Positions 33,132 to 47,400 of a DNA stretch of 64,000 bases are shown here, in pieces. The notes below the pieces were generated by a model. That model was not told the origin of the DNA. It worked only from the letters and a program-made list of their open reading frames with translations, and ran no database searches. The number at the start of each line of letters is the position of its first letter. Positions within the stretch are counted from its first letter, which is position 1. The position numbers and the translations under genes were made by a program. The DNA is from Liolophura sinensis. Taxonomy: Eukaryota; Mollusca; Polyplacophora; Chitonida; Chitonidae. The stretch spans positions 22,279,295 through 22,343,294 of the forward strand of contig NC_088298.1 in NCBI RefSeq assembly GCF_032854445.1, in the 5' to 3' direction.

Positions 33132-36100
33132 AATTAACCTTGGCAGGAAAATACAGAAAGAAATGTCATCAAAATTCCAATAAACACAGCCCTTTTTTTG
33201 GACCCGTCAACCACAAGAGACATGAATTTCATTTATGGCCTAGAACTCTCTCTTCATCCAGTTGGACAGATTCTTGAAATATTTATTTCAAAATAATCGC
33301 TGCAGACATACCCGGACCGCACACTTTTCTCTGAGCGTGGCGTTTCGCGCCCTTTTTCCATGTCGTCATGCAACGCCTGGTGCTGATGGTGGAGCGATTG
33401 TGATGTGGGCACACTGCCCATACTCATTAGCGTCACGCCGGTCTGACCCATGCTTCCCGCACTAGATACCAAGTGTGTCCCATGTGGGCGTTGGGCCTGA
33501 TTTGACAGAAGGTCTTGATTGGACAACGTCAATCCACCAGGAGAGGAACTTGGAACTGGAAAACAAAATAAAATCTTAACATCAAGACAGATAGCATTGA
33601 GCAAACTTCACAGACAGATTCAGAATTTCTAGTGTTGTGACAAAATTAATATGCATATATGCTTGTTCTGAGATGGTGTGTTATATGTGTGATACGGAGT
33701 TTTAATGACTTCATAATACCGAAAGAAAAATAAATAACCTACATGTAAGATCATACTGAAACGGACTTTGATGTCACAACAAACATTTTATAAACTTGTG
33801 CAACTGTTTTCATTGGTTTCATGCTCTGGTACCACAAAATGCAGTCCACAGTTGATAAGAGTCCTGAAGTTCAAAACTAACACAAAACTTTACATCTTTA
33901 CAAAAAGGAAACTTCAGGAGATCAGATTTTTTTCATTGACTGGGTAAAACTGTCAAAAAACAAGCAAAATGGCACATAGGTGACTAGCACTGTTATTCCT
34001 CAGAGCTCCGTATCAAATTTCTAACCGCAGCAGGCCCTACTTCTTTCTCAAGCAGATCATGATCCATGTGACAAAAAAAAAAATCTTCTATGAATTTTGT
34101 GGAATGGAATAAAATACATAACCATGAAGGCACACACAAAACTGGACCATGTTCCTCAATGGGTTGACAGTAAGACACAGCAAGTGAGAGATTTACAAAG
34201 GGAGATAACTCAGTACAGTTCAATAGCGGTGTTGTGTTCTAGAAGTCTTACCTGTTCTCGCCAGTTGCTGACTCAACGCTTCTTGTAACTTCTGAAGAGT
34301 TTGCAAGGCTGATTTGAGAAAAGAAAATAACAGATGTTACACATACATCCTTACTATTAGAGAACTGGTGTCAAATTCTTTCATTCTACACAGCAATGGT
34401 TGTCATACTTAGTAAATTTCAGCACATATACATACTGTTTTTGAATATACTAAGCACTAAGTTCAAATACCGTTTATCGATTGACTTATTGATAAACTTT
34501 ATTTACAGAGGGTTCATAACCTTAGTCACCTGATCTTCGCTGAGGCCATCTCATTGACACATACACCCACTCACTCACAGACATTTCAAACTTATCTATA
34601 ACAAACCAATACGTTAAGTTATACAGAAATTCTAAGGCAATACTGCAGTTTAAAGCCACCCTAACTACTCCCCCTCCCCTATGACAAAAAAAGACATCAA
34701 CACTATCAAAGCTGTTCATCAAAGGGCAGCAACATCCCCTTCTTCCGTCTTCACAAAATAACAGTCTTGTAAGTCCTCATCGTACATCATACATATTGCC
34801 CGAATTTGAAATCATACTCATTTCCAATATTCTTGTATTTTCCCATGTTAATTTGTCAGAAAAGGATGTCTCAACAACACTGAGACACCCCATGGGTAAA
34901 CCTATGCTGTACATGTGCCTATACAGATGTAATATACATGTAGCTACACTTAGGATCTTTCCACTGTCATTATTTGTTTATTTATTCATACGATTGATGT
35001 TTTACGCCGTACTCAAGAATATTTCACTTACACGACGGCGGCCAGCATTATGGCGGGGCAAACCCACGACCATCCGCAGGTTGCTGCAAGGCCTTCACAC
35101 GTACGTCGAATGTCATTAGGTTCACATGTAATTGAGGTCTTTACGATAAAGCGAAAACGCTGGTGTTGCCAGCTTATCACATAATTATAACAGTGAATAA
35201 CACCACCCGACTGGCCCTTCGATTCCACCATTCTCTGACCTGTGTGTTCCACCCTAATCCTGAGCTGTTGAAAAATATCCTGGAGTGTGTTGACTGATTG
35301 ATTGACCTTGAGCACCACACTCAAAAATTTTCACTTATGGCAGTGGTCAGGTATAAGGGTGGGGGCTACTGGGTAGGATGACAGAGTAAACCACAGTCTT
35401 CACCAGGCACCTGACAATCTTGTCAATTTAAAGCCACGGCCTTAACTGTGAATGAGTACATGTACTATGATAATCAATCCCATCCAGGGCTTGTTTTATA
35501 CAATGTCCCAAAATATTTTATGTTATTCAATAAAGTTGCAGACCAAATCTGAAATGATCCAATACCTTTTTCAACGAACCTGACAATTTATCGAAACTCA
35601 CTGTCGCAGAGGTATTCCCTACATTCTGATTTGAAGGTTTTGGAATTCATGATTACTTCACGTTATTGTATTAAAAATAACGTGTATTGTGTTAAAAAAA
35701 TATATATATGTATACAAGTATACAAATATCCATACAAAAAATGAAGATTGGCCTGCTATTTTTTTTTCTTTTAATTTATTTTTAGCAAGTCATTTCAAAA
35801 CTGGCCTGCTATATGTTATTTTCCCCCTGGTTTTAGCCATTAGCACACTGTTAAATTGCTAATTATAAGAAGTGACCCACCTTTTTGAGTAAATTCATGA
35901 TCCTGATTGTTAGGTCGGGCTGAGGGGCTGAGTAGTGTATTTATGGAGGGGTGGCCATGTGAGGAGTTGACCGGCGGGGAGGTGTGGGTAAGACAGACTC
36001 CACTCCCGGAATAGGCTTGGGCCCACGTAGGCGTCGTCACCGTTATCGGGGTGCTGGAGGAGGGGAGAATAGGTGTGCCGCTGAGGCGAGAATTCTGACG

Positions 36101-39100
36101 GCTGTACGGTGGTGTGTTAGTCGGGGATATATCCATGTCATCTGTTTGGTGCGAACCTGGAAATACACATAAAGGGGAGAGAACTCATTACATGTAGTGC
36201 AGCAATAGTGTAAGAAAAGAAAATGCATTTGTTTTAGTTAAATATCAGACAAGGCTTCACCAGATATTAAAACCACCAACCTCTGCATGTATCAATGAAA
36301 TGCATGTACACATAACATGTGGTTAGTATTTAACTCTTCCACATCTTAACAGACATGTCTGGATAAATAGGCTATAAATCAACATTTATAGCCTACAGTA
36401 CATCACCTACACTGTATACAAAAAATTGCCCCGGTCTACGAACTGAAATACAGAAGGCAAAATTTTGCCTGGCCAGGGATAGCCCCAATTCACCATCAGA
36501 GTGCAGTTATCTGCCCTTGTAAATCGTGTCTAGAATGGGTATAGAGTGGATACATGTAATTTTGACCAGTGCCACGAGTGCGGATAAGGGAAGGTCAGCT
36601 GGCAGTTCATTGGTTCAGTGTGTTCATGAGCAGCTATGTAATCTGATATGTCACTAAGCTAAAAATAGAATAAAGCACATGGCAAGTCTCTACTGGGTGT
36701 CCAGGCAAGGCAGTGACCATAACAACATCCCACAACTACTGATAACGGCCATCCCCTGGGATGGGAGTGTCACATGAATCATGTAAGGTTTATTGCTTAA
36801 TTTTCATTGTTTCTTTGGTTAGCAGAGAGTATTCATCATGGAAGTACATGTAGGTTAGTAACAATGTATATCTTGGTCAAGGGGGTATGCTAAAGGAGAA
36901 GAAAATTTAAATATCAATCAAATAACAATAAAGAGTATGCATTTCCTCGCAGGTGCATGCCACAAAAAACATTCTAATTTGTTCCTCAAGATAATAAATT
37001 ATAAATAACTCCATTTTGCCTAAGAACTAGTCCTGAAGTCTTCTGTGTTAGGAGGAGAATTGCTGTCGGAAACCGCCAAAGTGCAGTTCATACATTTCCG
37101 GTAGAACCCTTCTTCCCAGAAGGAAGCGAACAGTACAGTTCGTTTTCCCCTTGATGATCGTGAAACCGGAATGTTGGATGTAGGTTCCGAATTTACACAA
37201 ACAAGCCGGTACTTTTAAGACTCTCATTGGCTGAGAGGCAACACACCCCCAGCATAAATTACAGGGTGTTAAAGATGGAGGACGCGATGGACTCATGGCG
37301 ATTTATGCCAGCTTTGCCGTTTTCAGGCTTTACGTGTATGGCGAGGAAAACTCGCAAAATTATGCAGCAGGCACCGTCAGATAGAAAAAAATGTGCTCTT
37401 TTCAGCCTATAGTGTCATGTTTTTAAGTTTTCTTCTCCTTTAATGAGCTGCATAGGACCTACCGAATTCTGAAACTGTACACTGGATACTATCACGTGTC
37501 TGTTGGAACATACAGGTTTTTAGGAACTGGCCTATATACTATGAAGCAATGTACTAAAAGCAATTTAATTTTAGCTCAGGAAACATAAAAAAGTGAAAAA
37601 TAAAATATATACATGCACCGTGGCTGATATGTGTGTGCAAAATTGGAAAATGTTGAAATGACACTGCATTATGGCACTCGAAGATTATGATTATGATTAT
37701 TATTATTATTTAATATACAATTGTAATATTACAAAAATTACTTTTTGATGTCACCATGTATATCTAATTCTTCACTTATTCATCTCTTGCTTCAACAAAC
37801 ATCTATGCTCATGAAACAATACATGATCCTGACGTAATGATAACGCATAGCACTCGTAGTGTTTTCAGATAATTAGTTTCTACTGGAATGTGGGTCAGAA
37901 TTCTGACATGTCTTAGTTAAAATTAAGCCCCTTTCAGTGCTTTGCCTCATATATAGTAGCACATTAACATACAGCCTATACCAAGACATAAATTCTTACC
38001 AATATATGATGTGTATTTTCTGCTTCCCAAGGAAACAATATAATTAGCAATAAACCTGACAAAATTCATGTGAGGCTGCCAGCCCACGCATCCCGGCTGT
38101 TATCAGTGACATCAGGAGTTGTCAACTGTCATCGGCTTGTCTGACTGGCCATGTGCTTTTTTCATTTTTAGCGTAGTGGCGTATCAGATTACCCAGCTGC
38201 GCATGTACTGAACCAATGAACTGCTGGCTGACCTTCTTCCCCTGTGCGCAAGTCCTGTGAGCTGTTTCTCATAGGTGTCCTAACGCCACCATGACGTCGC
38301 ATTCTGATGACATACGTTGACCGGTGTAAGGTTATTACCCCTTTGAGAAACAGCTCCCTGCTCTGGCCCACATGGTCTTGCATGTAACCAATTGATGCTG
38401 TGTTTGTGATGAAGTTTAATTGAAAATCTGAACTATTCACATGTATAACATTGTGCCAAACGTGTACCAATTTCACATCATAACATGAAAAAGCTATTGA
38501 AAACGTGCATCATTTTATACAACTTCACTGCTGTAACTTCACTATATTCTGCCATAGAGAAAGATCCAAGCAGAGCTTGCACTGAAAATAAAATGTGTTT
38601 ATAAAGGGATACTGCAATAACACTCAATGATCTAATAGAAGGCCTTAATTCAGATAAAATTAGTGCAGCAAGTTTAAGACATAACACATTCACATCTTCC
38701 TGAAGAATGTGTACATGTAGAAAACCAACAAAGTTTTAATGTGAATAAGGCATAAAAACACTGCAAACTTCATATGATATTGATTTACATAAATGCTCCA
38801 TATGAAGATGTGATTCATCTCTAATAAATTTATTTTATTGTAAGGTTGTTGTTTATATCTAAAGACATCAGCTAATTCCAAACAAGAATCAGGGTGTCCA
38901 AAATACTGCCCTTCTATCCCTAAACATGTATAACACTTCCCGAAATAAAGGGAAAAAAAAAAAAGAAAAAGAAAAAGAAATTTGGCTTGATTGTTTCATG
39001 GGCCATTCGTGGTGTACATGTGCATAAGAAGATAATACAGTGTACCTGTAAATCCATTATTTCCGTAAGAAAATACTGAAGACCATATTTACAGTTCTTT

Positions 39101-41398
39101 CATACATTTCTTCTAAAGTTCATATCAGATTGCTCCACATTTAAAGAGATACAGAATCATTTCTCATTGGCAGACGTATGGCAGAATTATTCAAGCATGA
39201 CCGAGGCTCTCGGGTTTAACCAAGAAAACTTTTTCTCCATTCAGTTTAAAAGAACGGTGTCATAGCACAAGTTTAATCATTCCTATGTCATGCAACAAGA
39301 TCCGACATGCAACTTCTCATGCATAATGTCATGTTTTGTACACAAGTCTGTTAAAATCTACCACTCAAATGTTACCTAAACTTGTTCAAATACACAAAAC
39401 CATGAAATTGTCAAAATCTAAACAAAAATGAAAATATTGCACAGTAATGGAAAAATACCATGGATGTTTTCTAGAGAGGTGGAAATGATAACGCACTTGA
39501 AGCCTTATGCCTTATGAGATATAATTATCACATCTATGGAGAAATATTCATGGTTAAGGGTTCAACACCTTTGTCATGCCATTTATTGTGTAACCCCATG
39601 CTGCCGAACCTTGTTTCGCACTGAGTCAAATCCCGCAAGTTGTTACAGTGTGTTCTCCTCCAAAAACTGAAGAAAATGTGCCAAAACGGCATATGCCATG
39701 CTGCTGTTCCCTTTCACTCCCTCTGCAAAAGTCTTGCATTTTAGACCAATCAAGGGCAAGCTTAAGCCACACTGCAGTTGACCAAGATCTTTCAAATTTG
39801 CGTAAGTATGACGTTGTGTCTCATTGTTGCGTGTTGTAGGAATGTAAAAGTATATTGTACATGTATTGGCGTCACATCCCCATGCTCAGATTAGAACCTC
39901 AAGAAACAATGGTTTCTTTTTCCATGTCAAGGGCAATATCCATAAACTGTGCAAAAAAACACTTTTATCACTGAAGGAAATTCTGACAGCTCAACTTTAT
40001 ATAGATAATAAAATGCAAATTTGACCGCTTTCGTGGCCTAATCCAAGAGTCCGGACACTCTCCGGGTCATATCAAAGTTTTAAAAATGGTACTTGCTGCA
40101 GCGTCGCTTGGCACTCATCAATGACAGGTAAGAGCAAAGAAATATGTCTGGTTGGCCCATTGTCAGTATAATGTGAATGGGTGGGGTGTCTGGGGCGTCT
40201 GGTGTCTTAAGCATTATACATCAGTGGTGCAGCACATTGGCGGCATGGACTCGCCCTACCACGAGAACTGACTGAAACTCTCAACATGAACCAAAAAATA
40301 ATACTAGTCATGAACCAATACAGAATGGTCATTAATGGCTTATGGAATATATGTGTTTGTCACTCTCAGTCTATATCAGGACATTTCAAAAATGAATTAA
40401 AGAAAAAAAGAAAAAGAGAAAATCAGCAATCATGCAACACCTCACATGTACATGTATTATATACTAGAAACTGATTTGAATAGTGCATCCGGATGAATGT
40501 CCTGTGCATTATCTAAATTCTCTTGTAATGTTATCCTTACTTGTCAAAATAAACAAAGATTTCAATCAACAAAAGCAGTTCAAAACAAAGTCTGATTTGA
40601 CTTACTGATCACGAGACCAACAGATGGTGAATTACCCCATGAAGTATTAAAAAAAATGATCTTTAAATAGAGAGGCTATATTTTTAGAGAGATAAAATAC
40701 ATTGCTACCTTATGTACTGATCAATGGACTGTCACTGTTCTCAACGACAAATATGGCTGGATTTCAACAGCTTGCAGTCCTCTCTGGCACAAGTTGAGTT
40801 TTTGAATGAAAAGTTCAATTTTACAAAGAAACAATGTTGCTAATGTTCAGATCTGGCAAAGAAGGTTTCAAATTTAACTTCACTGCTATTAGCTATTTAT
40901 CAAACTTCAGACTCGAAAAAACGAAACCTGGAGGCAAACTGCCTGCTTGCCTTGAAAGGAGCTGAAGATATTAGTGCCACCTGACATCAGGGAGAGGAAA
41001 CCAATGCGTGCGCTCACATGCAGTCAATCGTGCTACGTTTATGTCAAAAACAAAACTATCGGAAGCCGAAGACGGTCAAATTATTTGTAAGGCTCGATTT
41101 GGCAGGGACCAAAGAAGCTTAAGACATGTCATGTTTAATTTCATACTCCCCACCGCTTCCAACAATTGCCTTCTTAAATCGAATCAAAGCAGACAGTAAT
41201 GAAGATTTCCGTAAAAGGAAGATAACTCGTAATGCAAAAAGGTTGCTTTGCAGAATTTAGTATAATTAAATTGAGTTCATGTAAAATTTTGAATATTTCT
41301 TTCAAAAAACAACCTCAAAATATGACCAGTTATTGAGCTTTCTATTCAATCGACGGAACGAATACTGGCTTGTTCAGACGACTTCTATGAACCCTTGC

Positions 41399-41429
<31 letters not shown>

Positions 41430-44400
41430 CATATAAAATACCTCTAAAGCACTTTTTTCTATGGAATTTATGCATTTAATCATTATGAAAATGACAACAA
41501 AAATGATTTCTTTGAATCACAAAAGATGCCAGCTTCGCAAAACAGTGCAAATTATTTCCCTACACCCTGTAGTTCTCTCGGACTGTTTCAAAATACTGGT
41601 CACAGTGGTGGTTGAAAAGGTTGAAGTATTAGGGTACATCATATACAACTTGGGCATAAATGGGTACAGAAAAAATAATTTACATAGGTACGTGCACAAG
41701 AACTGTACATGTACTTCTACGCCAAAGGAACTTTTAAATGTACTGAGTGAAAATTCCCTACAAAAAGTGCATTTTATTAGCCTAGTAAAGGTCATAAAAC
41801 ATTGCACAAATTTTATGCCAAATACAGTATTTAAAATGCACATGTGCTGTCATCAGGAATCAAATCTGTTGCATGACATATACATACAAATCTGTAAAAA
41901 TGTACATGTGGTGTTTAACGCTGTACTGTTTTTCACTTAAGGGCTCAGCTTTATGAGTTAAGGAAAGCAGACACTTGAAATTTTTAGTAATTTTGTAACT
42001 GAAGAAATGTTTGCAACACCTGTACATGCTCCACATTTTCTAGACGGACAGTGACATAAACAAGGTTGAAGACAAGGTGCATCAGTGCATACATGCAGGC
42101 CATATTTCAAACTCTGCAGTAAACGGGGTTGTTGTACATACGTACATTGTGTGGAGAGTGTAGCTCTCATGGTTGGTTGTTAATCAACATTCAGTGACCT
42201 ACTTACAGCAGTTCAGTGTACATGCACACACTAAATTTAGCAACAACCTTCAACACAGCAGGTCACAGTGTTCTATGCACCAGATTTTATTAAGCTTACT
42301 ATACACCAGTACCTCAGTAAATACAGGCAGATTTTTCAACTTCCTCTTCTAAAATCAGAGCAGAGAAAGAGCGAGTTGCACAATGAAGATTAAAGGATTC
42401 GTGAAATGTACCTATTAATTGATAATTGTAAATGGCCAGTATTAACAGGTCAGCAAACACCACAGAATCATGGGATACACAGTCTAGCAAGTCTAGGAGC
42501 GAAACTTTAGCTTTTAGCATGAACGCACTGTTCATGTCAGCGAACATTACACAAATGAATACTTAATTTTTCATTTTTAGTGTGGAGAGACTACAAGCCA
42601 TGTGCAAAGACAGGCTTAGTGCCTCTCCTCTTTTCTAATAACAATGGGATACTGACAGAACTCCAAAGAGGGACATACTATGTCATGTCAGTGGTAATGG
42701 ATATTCCATTGCAGCGTCAACAGTGCAACATCACAGTGCGTAGACTATATACGCAGTGAAGTTGCAGCATGCAAAAAGTTTTTGTGACGTGCAACAAACT
42801 TGTGGCGAGGATGTCCCAATTCACAGGACTTGAGAGGAAAATCTGCCAGTGCCCCCATCAAACAGTGGTTTTCACAATGTTCACTACCTACATGTATACA
42901 TACATAACCTGTGAAGCTCATTAAGATTCAGGTTGACCGCTGAGAGCTCATGAAGCCTGATCTTAAGCATCTTACATACTCTTACATGTACGCATAAGGA
43001 CCTGCTATATACTTATTTTCACATTATTAACTTACAGAGTACAAGAAATGAGACACTTGCGGAATCCTATAAAGATTAATGTCACTAATTACAGTTTAAT
43101 GCTGTACTCCAAGAATGCTTCAGAATCCTTCAAACATAATATTTGTCCATGTATATTCATGTTCAAGTAACATTTTGCTGTACATATTCAAACTTTTTGA
43201 CCTCTAAAGCTCTTTTTTCAGAGAAAATTTACGCAAAAAATTATGAGAAAATGATGCCAAAAATGATATGTTTGAGTCAATGAGGATACAAGCTTCATAA
43301 AACTCTGAAAATTAGTTCTCTATTCCCCATAGTTCTCTCAAAAAGGATTCAAAATATTCTGGTCACAGTGGTTGTTGGAAAGAATTAGGGTATATATATA
43401 GGAGTGGCAGGTAGAATTGACAACCCTACCCGCTGCCGCTTGTACAAAGGAATCGTTGGCTAAGTTGACCGTACATACCATGGCGACACAGATATGTTAA
43501 AAGCATATGTTGCCTTGGTAGTTACCATCAACTTTGGCTATGACTGCTTTGTGCAGGAGGCCTCAAATGTTCAACAAAGCGTCCAAGAAATGACATATTA
43601 TTTACCAGTGTATATACAGTATGTACAACAATGGAGTAATTTACAACACAATTCTGCAATTCACAAATTTTCTGTGGCACTAATACTATCTATACATATA
43701 CACATACTGTATTTCAAATAAAGTTTGGTATGTAAAATTCCACTTTCAGAAGCAAACAGAGACCTTAAAATAATACTTTTGATGTCAACACTTACATACA
43801 AGCTTTTTTGTTAAGAAATTAATAAAATTTCTAAAAAAAAAAAATCATAAGTGGCCCAATATGATGAATGAATCAATAAGCATCATGCAAAATGAATCAC
43901 CTGAAAAATGCTGAACTTAAGGTGAAATACAGTAATTACCCTAATTTTGGGGATAGATATTAGTAGTGCTGAAAGCAGAATATTATATTTCTTTCCCAGC
44001 TTTTCGGAAAAGTAAAGACATGAGTATACTTTTCACTAGACGGACTAGCCAAGTGAGAAAACAGGAAAGTGAATATTCCTGCTACAATTACATGTATGCT
44101 GGCTAAAAAGGGCAGACCAGGTATCCCAAAAATTAGACGAAATAGGGAATTTCTGACTACAGTGACTGTAACTGATACATATGACAGTTCTAAGATAAAT
44201 TCCTCATTGCCAAGTCCTGTAAGAAAACAGTGGCAACACTTCGAACACAAGAACAACATACAAATCAGCACTGCCAGAAAACACTGTTGGCTCTCTGCAG
44301 CTTGACATGAGCTCAGACGACTTCCTGTTCTCAGAACATAAAGCTCATGTAAGGAAGGCAATAACGATTCAGGGCTCAAACTGGAAAACACATTTAGGAT

Positions 44401-47400
44401 GTGACTTGTGCACCCAAACATGCAAAACTTTTTTGGGGGTGTTATTGGCTAATACTGCACCCTATATTTCAAACCCTGCAATTTAGTGACAGCAGTGGAT
44501 TTGATACGTCTTTTTAAATGGTTCAGAGACACAGCTATCAGCTGGACCCTACACATGTAGATAATCCTAGACAAACGAGACTACATATACACAAAATCAA
44601 AGAAAGAAAGCACAGAAGGGGGAGCATCCTTACCTCTCCGGTCGTTTTCCGTCGCTCTCTTCTCGGTACTCCGTGAAGAATAATGTCCGGTCATTTGGCG
44701 ACTGCTGTTGTCGCTGTCTCTTCGCTCCCGCTTATAGCCCGAGTGCGAGCCACTATGAGCAGGATAAACACTATGATTCCTTCTGTCTTTGTACGTGCCA
44801 TCGTCCATCGGGCCGTAGTTGTGATGGGGGTGCCCACTGCTCCCTCCGGCATTTGAAAACTTATAGTCTCCCTGTGGCTGACCGTGGGAGGCGGCTGAAG
44901 ACGTGGGTTGGCCGGAATAAAGGCCGCCAGATCTGTCCGTGTTTTTACTGCCGGAAAAAGAGCCCCTGTTGCCATGGTTACTTGCCCTGTATGGTCTGTC
45001 TCTGTCTCCAGCGCTGGAATGTCGACCCCCATCTCCAGAGGCTGTTCATGCGCAAAGGAAAAACATGATTATTTCTCACTATCACAAGAAAAACTTAGCA
45101 AACCCTTTGAGACACAAACTTACAACCTGAGAAAGTGGTGGAACACAGTCCTCAGACACATAAGTGTAAAACTTAAACACTAAATTCAAGATGTGCAAAA
45201 GTATATAAAACACAAAACTAAAAGACGGAAGTTTAAAAGTTTCAACCCATTAACATTCTCAAGTGCTTGGCCAAGGGATCAAGAAGCGATCTTGGATATG
45301 TTTATGTTCCTTTCCCTTATTTTCCCTGAAATTTGTTGTGCAATAACATACCCAGAATTAACGTTGTCAAGCAATATTCTCATCTTGTTGCATTAGAATT
45401 AACAATTTTAAAGTGATTTGGAATTTTGACATAAGTCTCAGATCGCTTCGTAATTCTGGGACCAGGGGTACATATAAACCCCCGATCTTGGGCAAGTTAC
45501 TGATGGGCTTTCCCACATGAGATACAGATACTTATATGCACATCCTATTGATGGAAACCAAGTGGTCTTCATACAACGAATGTTAGCATGTGCAAACAGC
45601 CCAATGAGCGTCATCAACCACTTTCACATTCACACAGCCAAAATTTAATCCAGATCTAATTTGAACCTGCTTAAATCTAAGCCAGTAGTAAAAATGTATG
45701 CGTTCACACGACCATGCGGCCGGGCCACTTTTAAGCCAGTTCAAGCACTTGTCAGTTCACAAGGTCACTTTTAGGCCGGTTTAGCAAATGCAACATCATC
45801 CCGACTTCCACGTATCCGAGGCATTTAATCCAGTTACCGTTCACATGACAGAGAAAAACCGGTTCAAAACATGAAACTGGTTTAAAGCAACGGCAAATAA
45901 CCCAGATTAAATATCTCCGCTTTGCTTTCACACGTCAAACTGACTCAAAGCCACAATCGGATTTAAACCAGCTTAACTTTGAGTATTACTGTCACCAATG
46001 CTCCACACACAGTGAGAGTGTGAGAATCCACAAATTACCAAAGAATGAGCTACTACATCAAAGTTGCTGGACTTACATTTGTTTGAGGTATAGGCTGGCT
46101 GTCTGTTACTGCTTGACCTGCTGTCTTTTGATCTGCTGTCAGAACCTCGGCTTCCAGGGCTAAAAATGGACGTACAGACATAAAGCAATGCATATTTCCA
46201 TCACCAAATCAAACTTTCATGTCTTTAATAATTTTTTTATCATACTTATTAATGAATAAAATTAACTCGTTTTTATGAGCTCAAAATAAATACAATGACC
46301 TTGAATTGAGCCCAGGTCATCACAAAGATGACCTGGTATCTTCCAAATATTCATAATTTCAGATGCTTCAATGTTTTCTTATTCAATTTTTTTTTCATTT
46401 AACAGTGATACAAATGGAATCTAATACAATTTATAACTCTGAACACACTGGATGACCTCAATTTTTTTTAACATTATTCGGGAGACCTTGTGGTATCAAA
46501 CACTTTGACCCGTATATACATCATCCCATGTGGTACTGTTCCCTTCTAGCAACTCTGTGTCTCATACACTGTATTTATGCAGTGCTGCCTCACTAAAACA
46601 CCATGTAGATCAGTTTGCATGTCACAGTGTGGGGAAATATGTAAGTCCTCAAAGTGCTTTGAGCTGTGCTTTCAAGTTTAATTTGTTGTTCAACATGATG
46701 GCATATAGGTAGTCCTACAGACTAAACAGATGTACTGGTAACTGTGTAATTAACACATTTGATGTTTAATTTAGCAGAGAGGAAAGGCTAACGATTGGAT
46801 GAAACAAAAGTGAAAAAGAATGTATCCGAAATGGTGAGGACACTTACAGGTCAACCCAGTCCTTGGGTTTCTCCCACTGCGAGACCTCTGTGCGACAATT
46901 GTAGTAGTACTTCTTCCCCGATGAGCTGATATGTTCAGACCAGTCCCCCGACAAGCCCACCGCCGACTTGTGTACCTAACCACACAACAACAACAACATA
47001 AGCTTCCCACAACGCATGGTCTGCAGAAGAACAGATACCAGTTCATGCATCAAAACAGGTACATGTACTGAGATAAATGCATGCATCACCGATATAGCGT
47101 ACTTTACGCTATTTTGGCGCATCATCACTTCTTGCGCGTGGTCTTCTGTCTGGGAAATTGTAGGTTTAATGTACATTGTAACAGTTTGTAAAACAGTGCT
47201 GGAAGAGTGCATGACAAAACTCATGACACTCAGAAGTCAATGAAAAATGCAGTTTTTATGCAGTTAAAAAGACATAATAGAAAGACAGCGCAACATTACA
47301 AGAGGCATAAGGTCCAGCATGCAAACAAAAACATGCAATAAAATTTATTTGATTGGTATTTTATGCCGTACGCAAGAATATTCCACTTGTGCGACGGTGA

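Noticed and set aside
41461-41940. 159-codon + frame in the WAC intron, antisense to a 108-codon frame
   Set aside because: It begins in an M3 element and has no domain. The similarity between the minus frames at 15678 and 41517 is explained by both lying in M3 copies.
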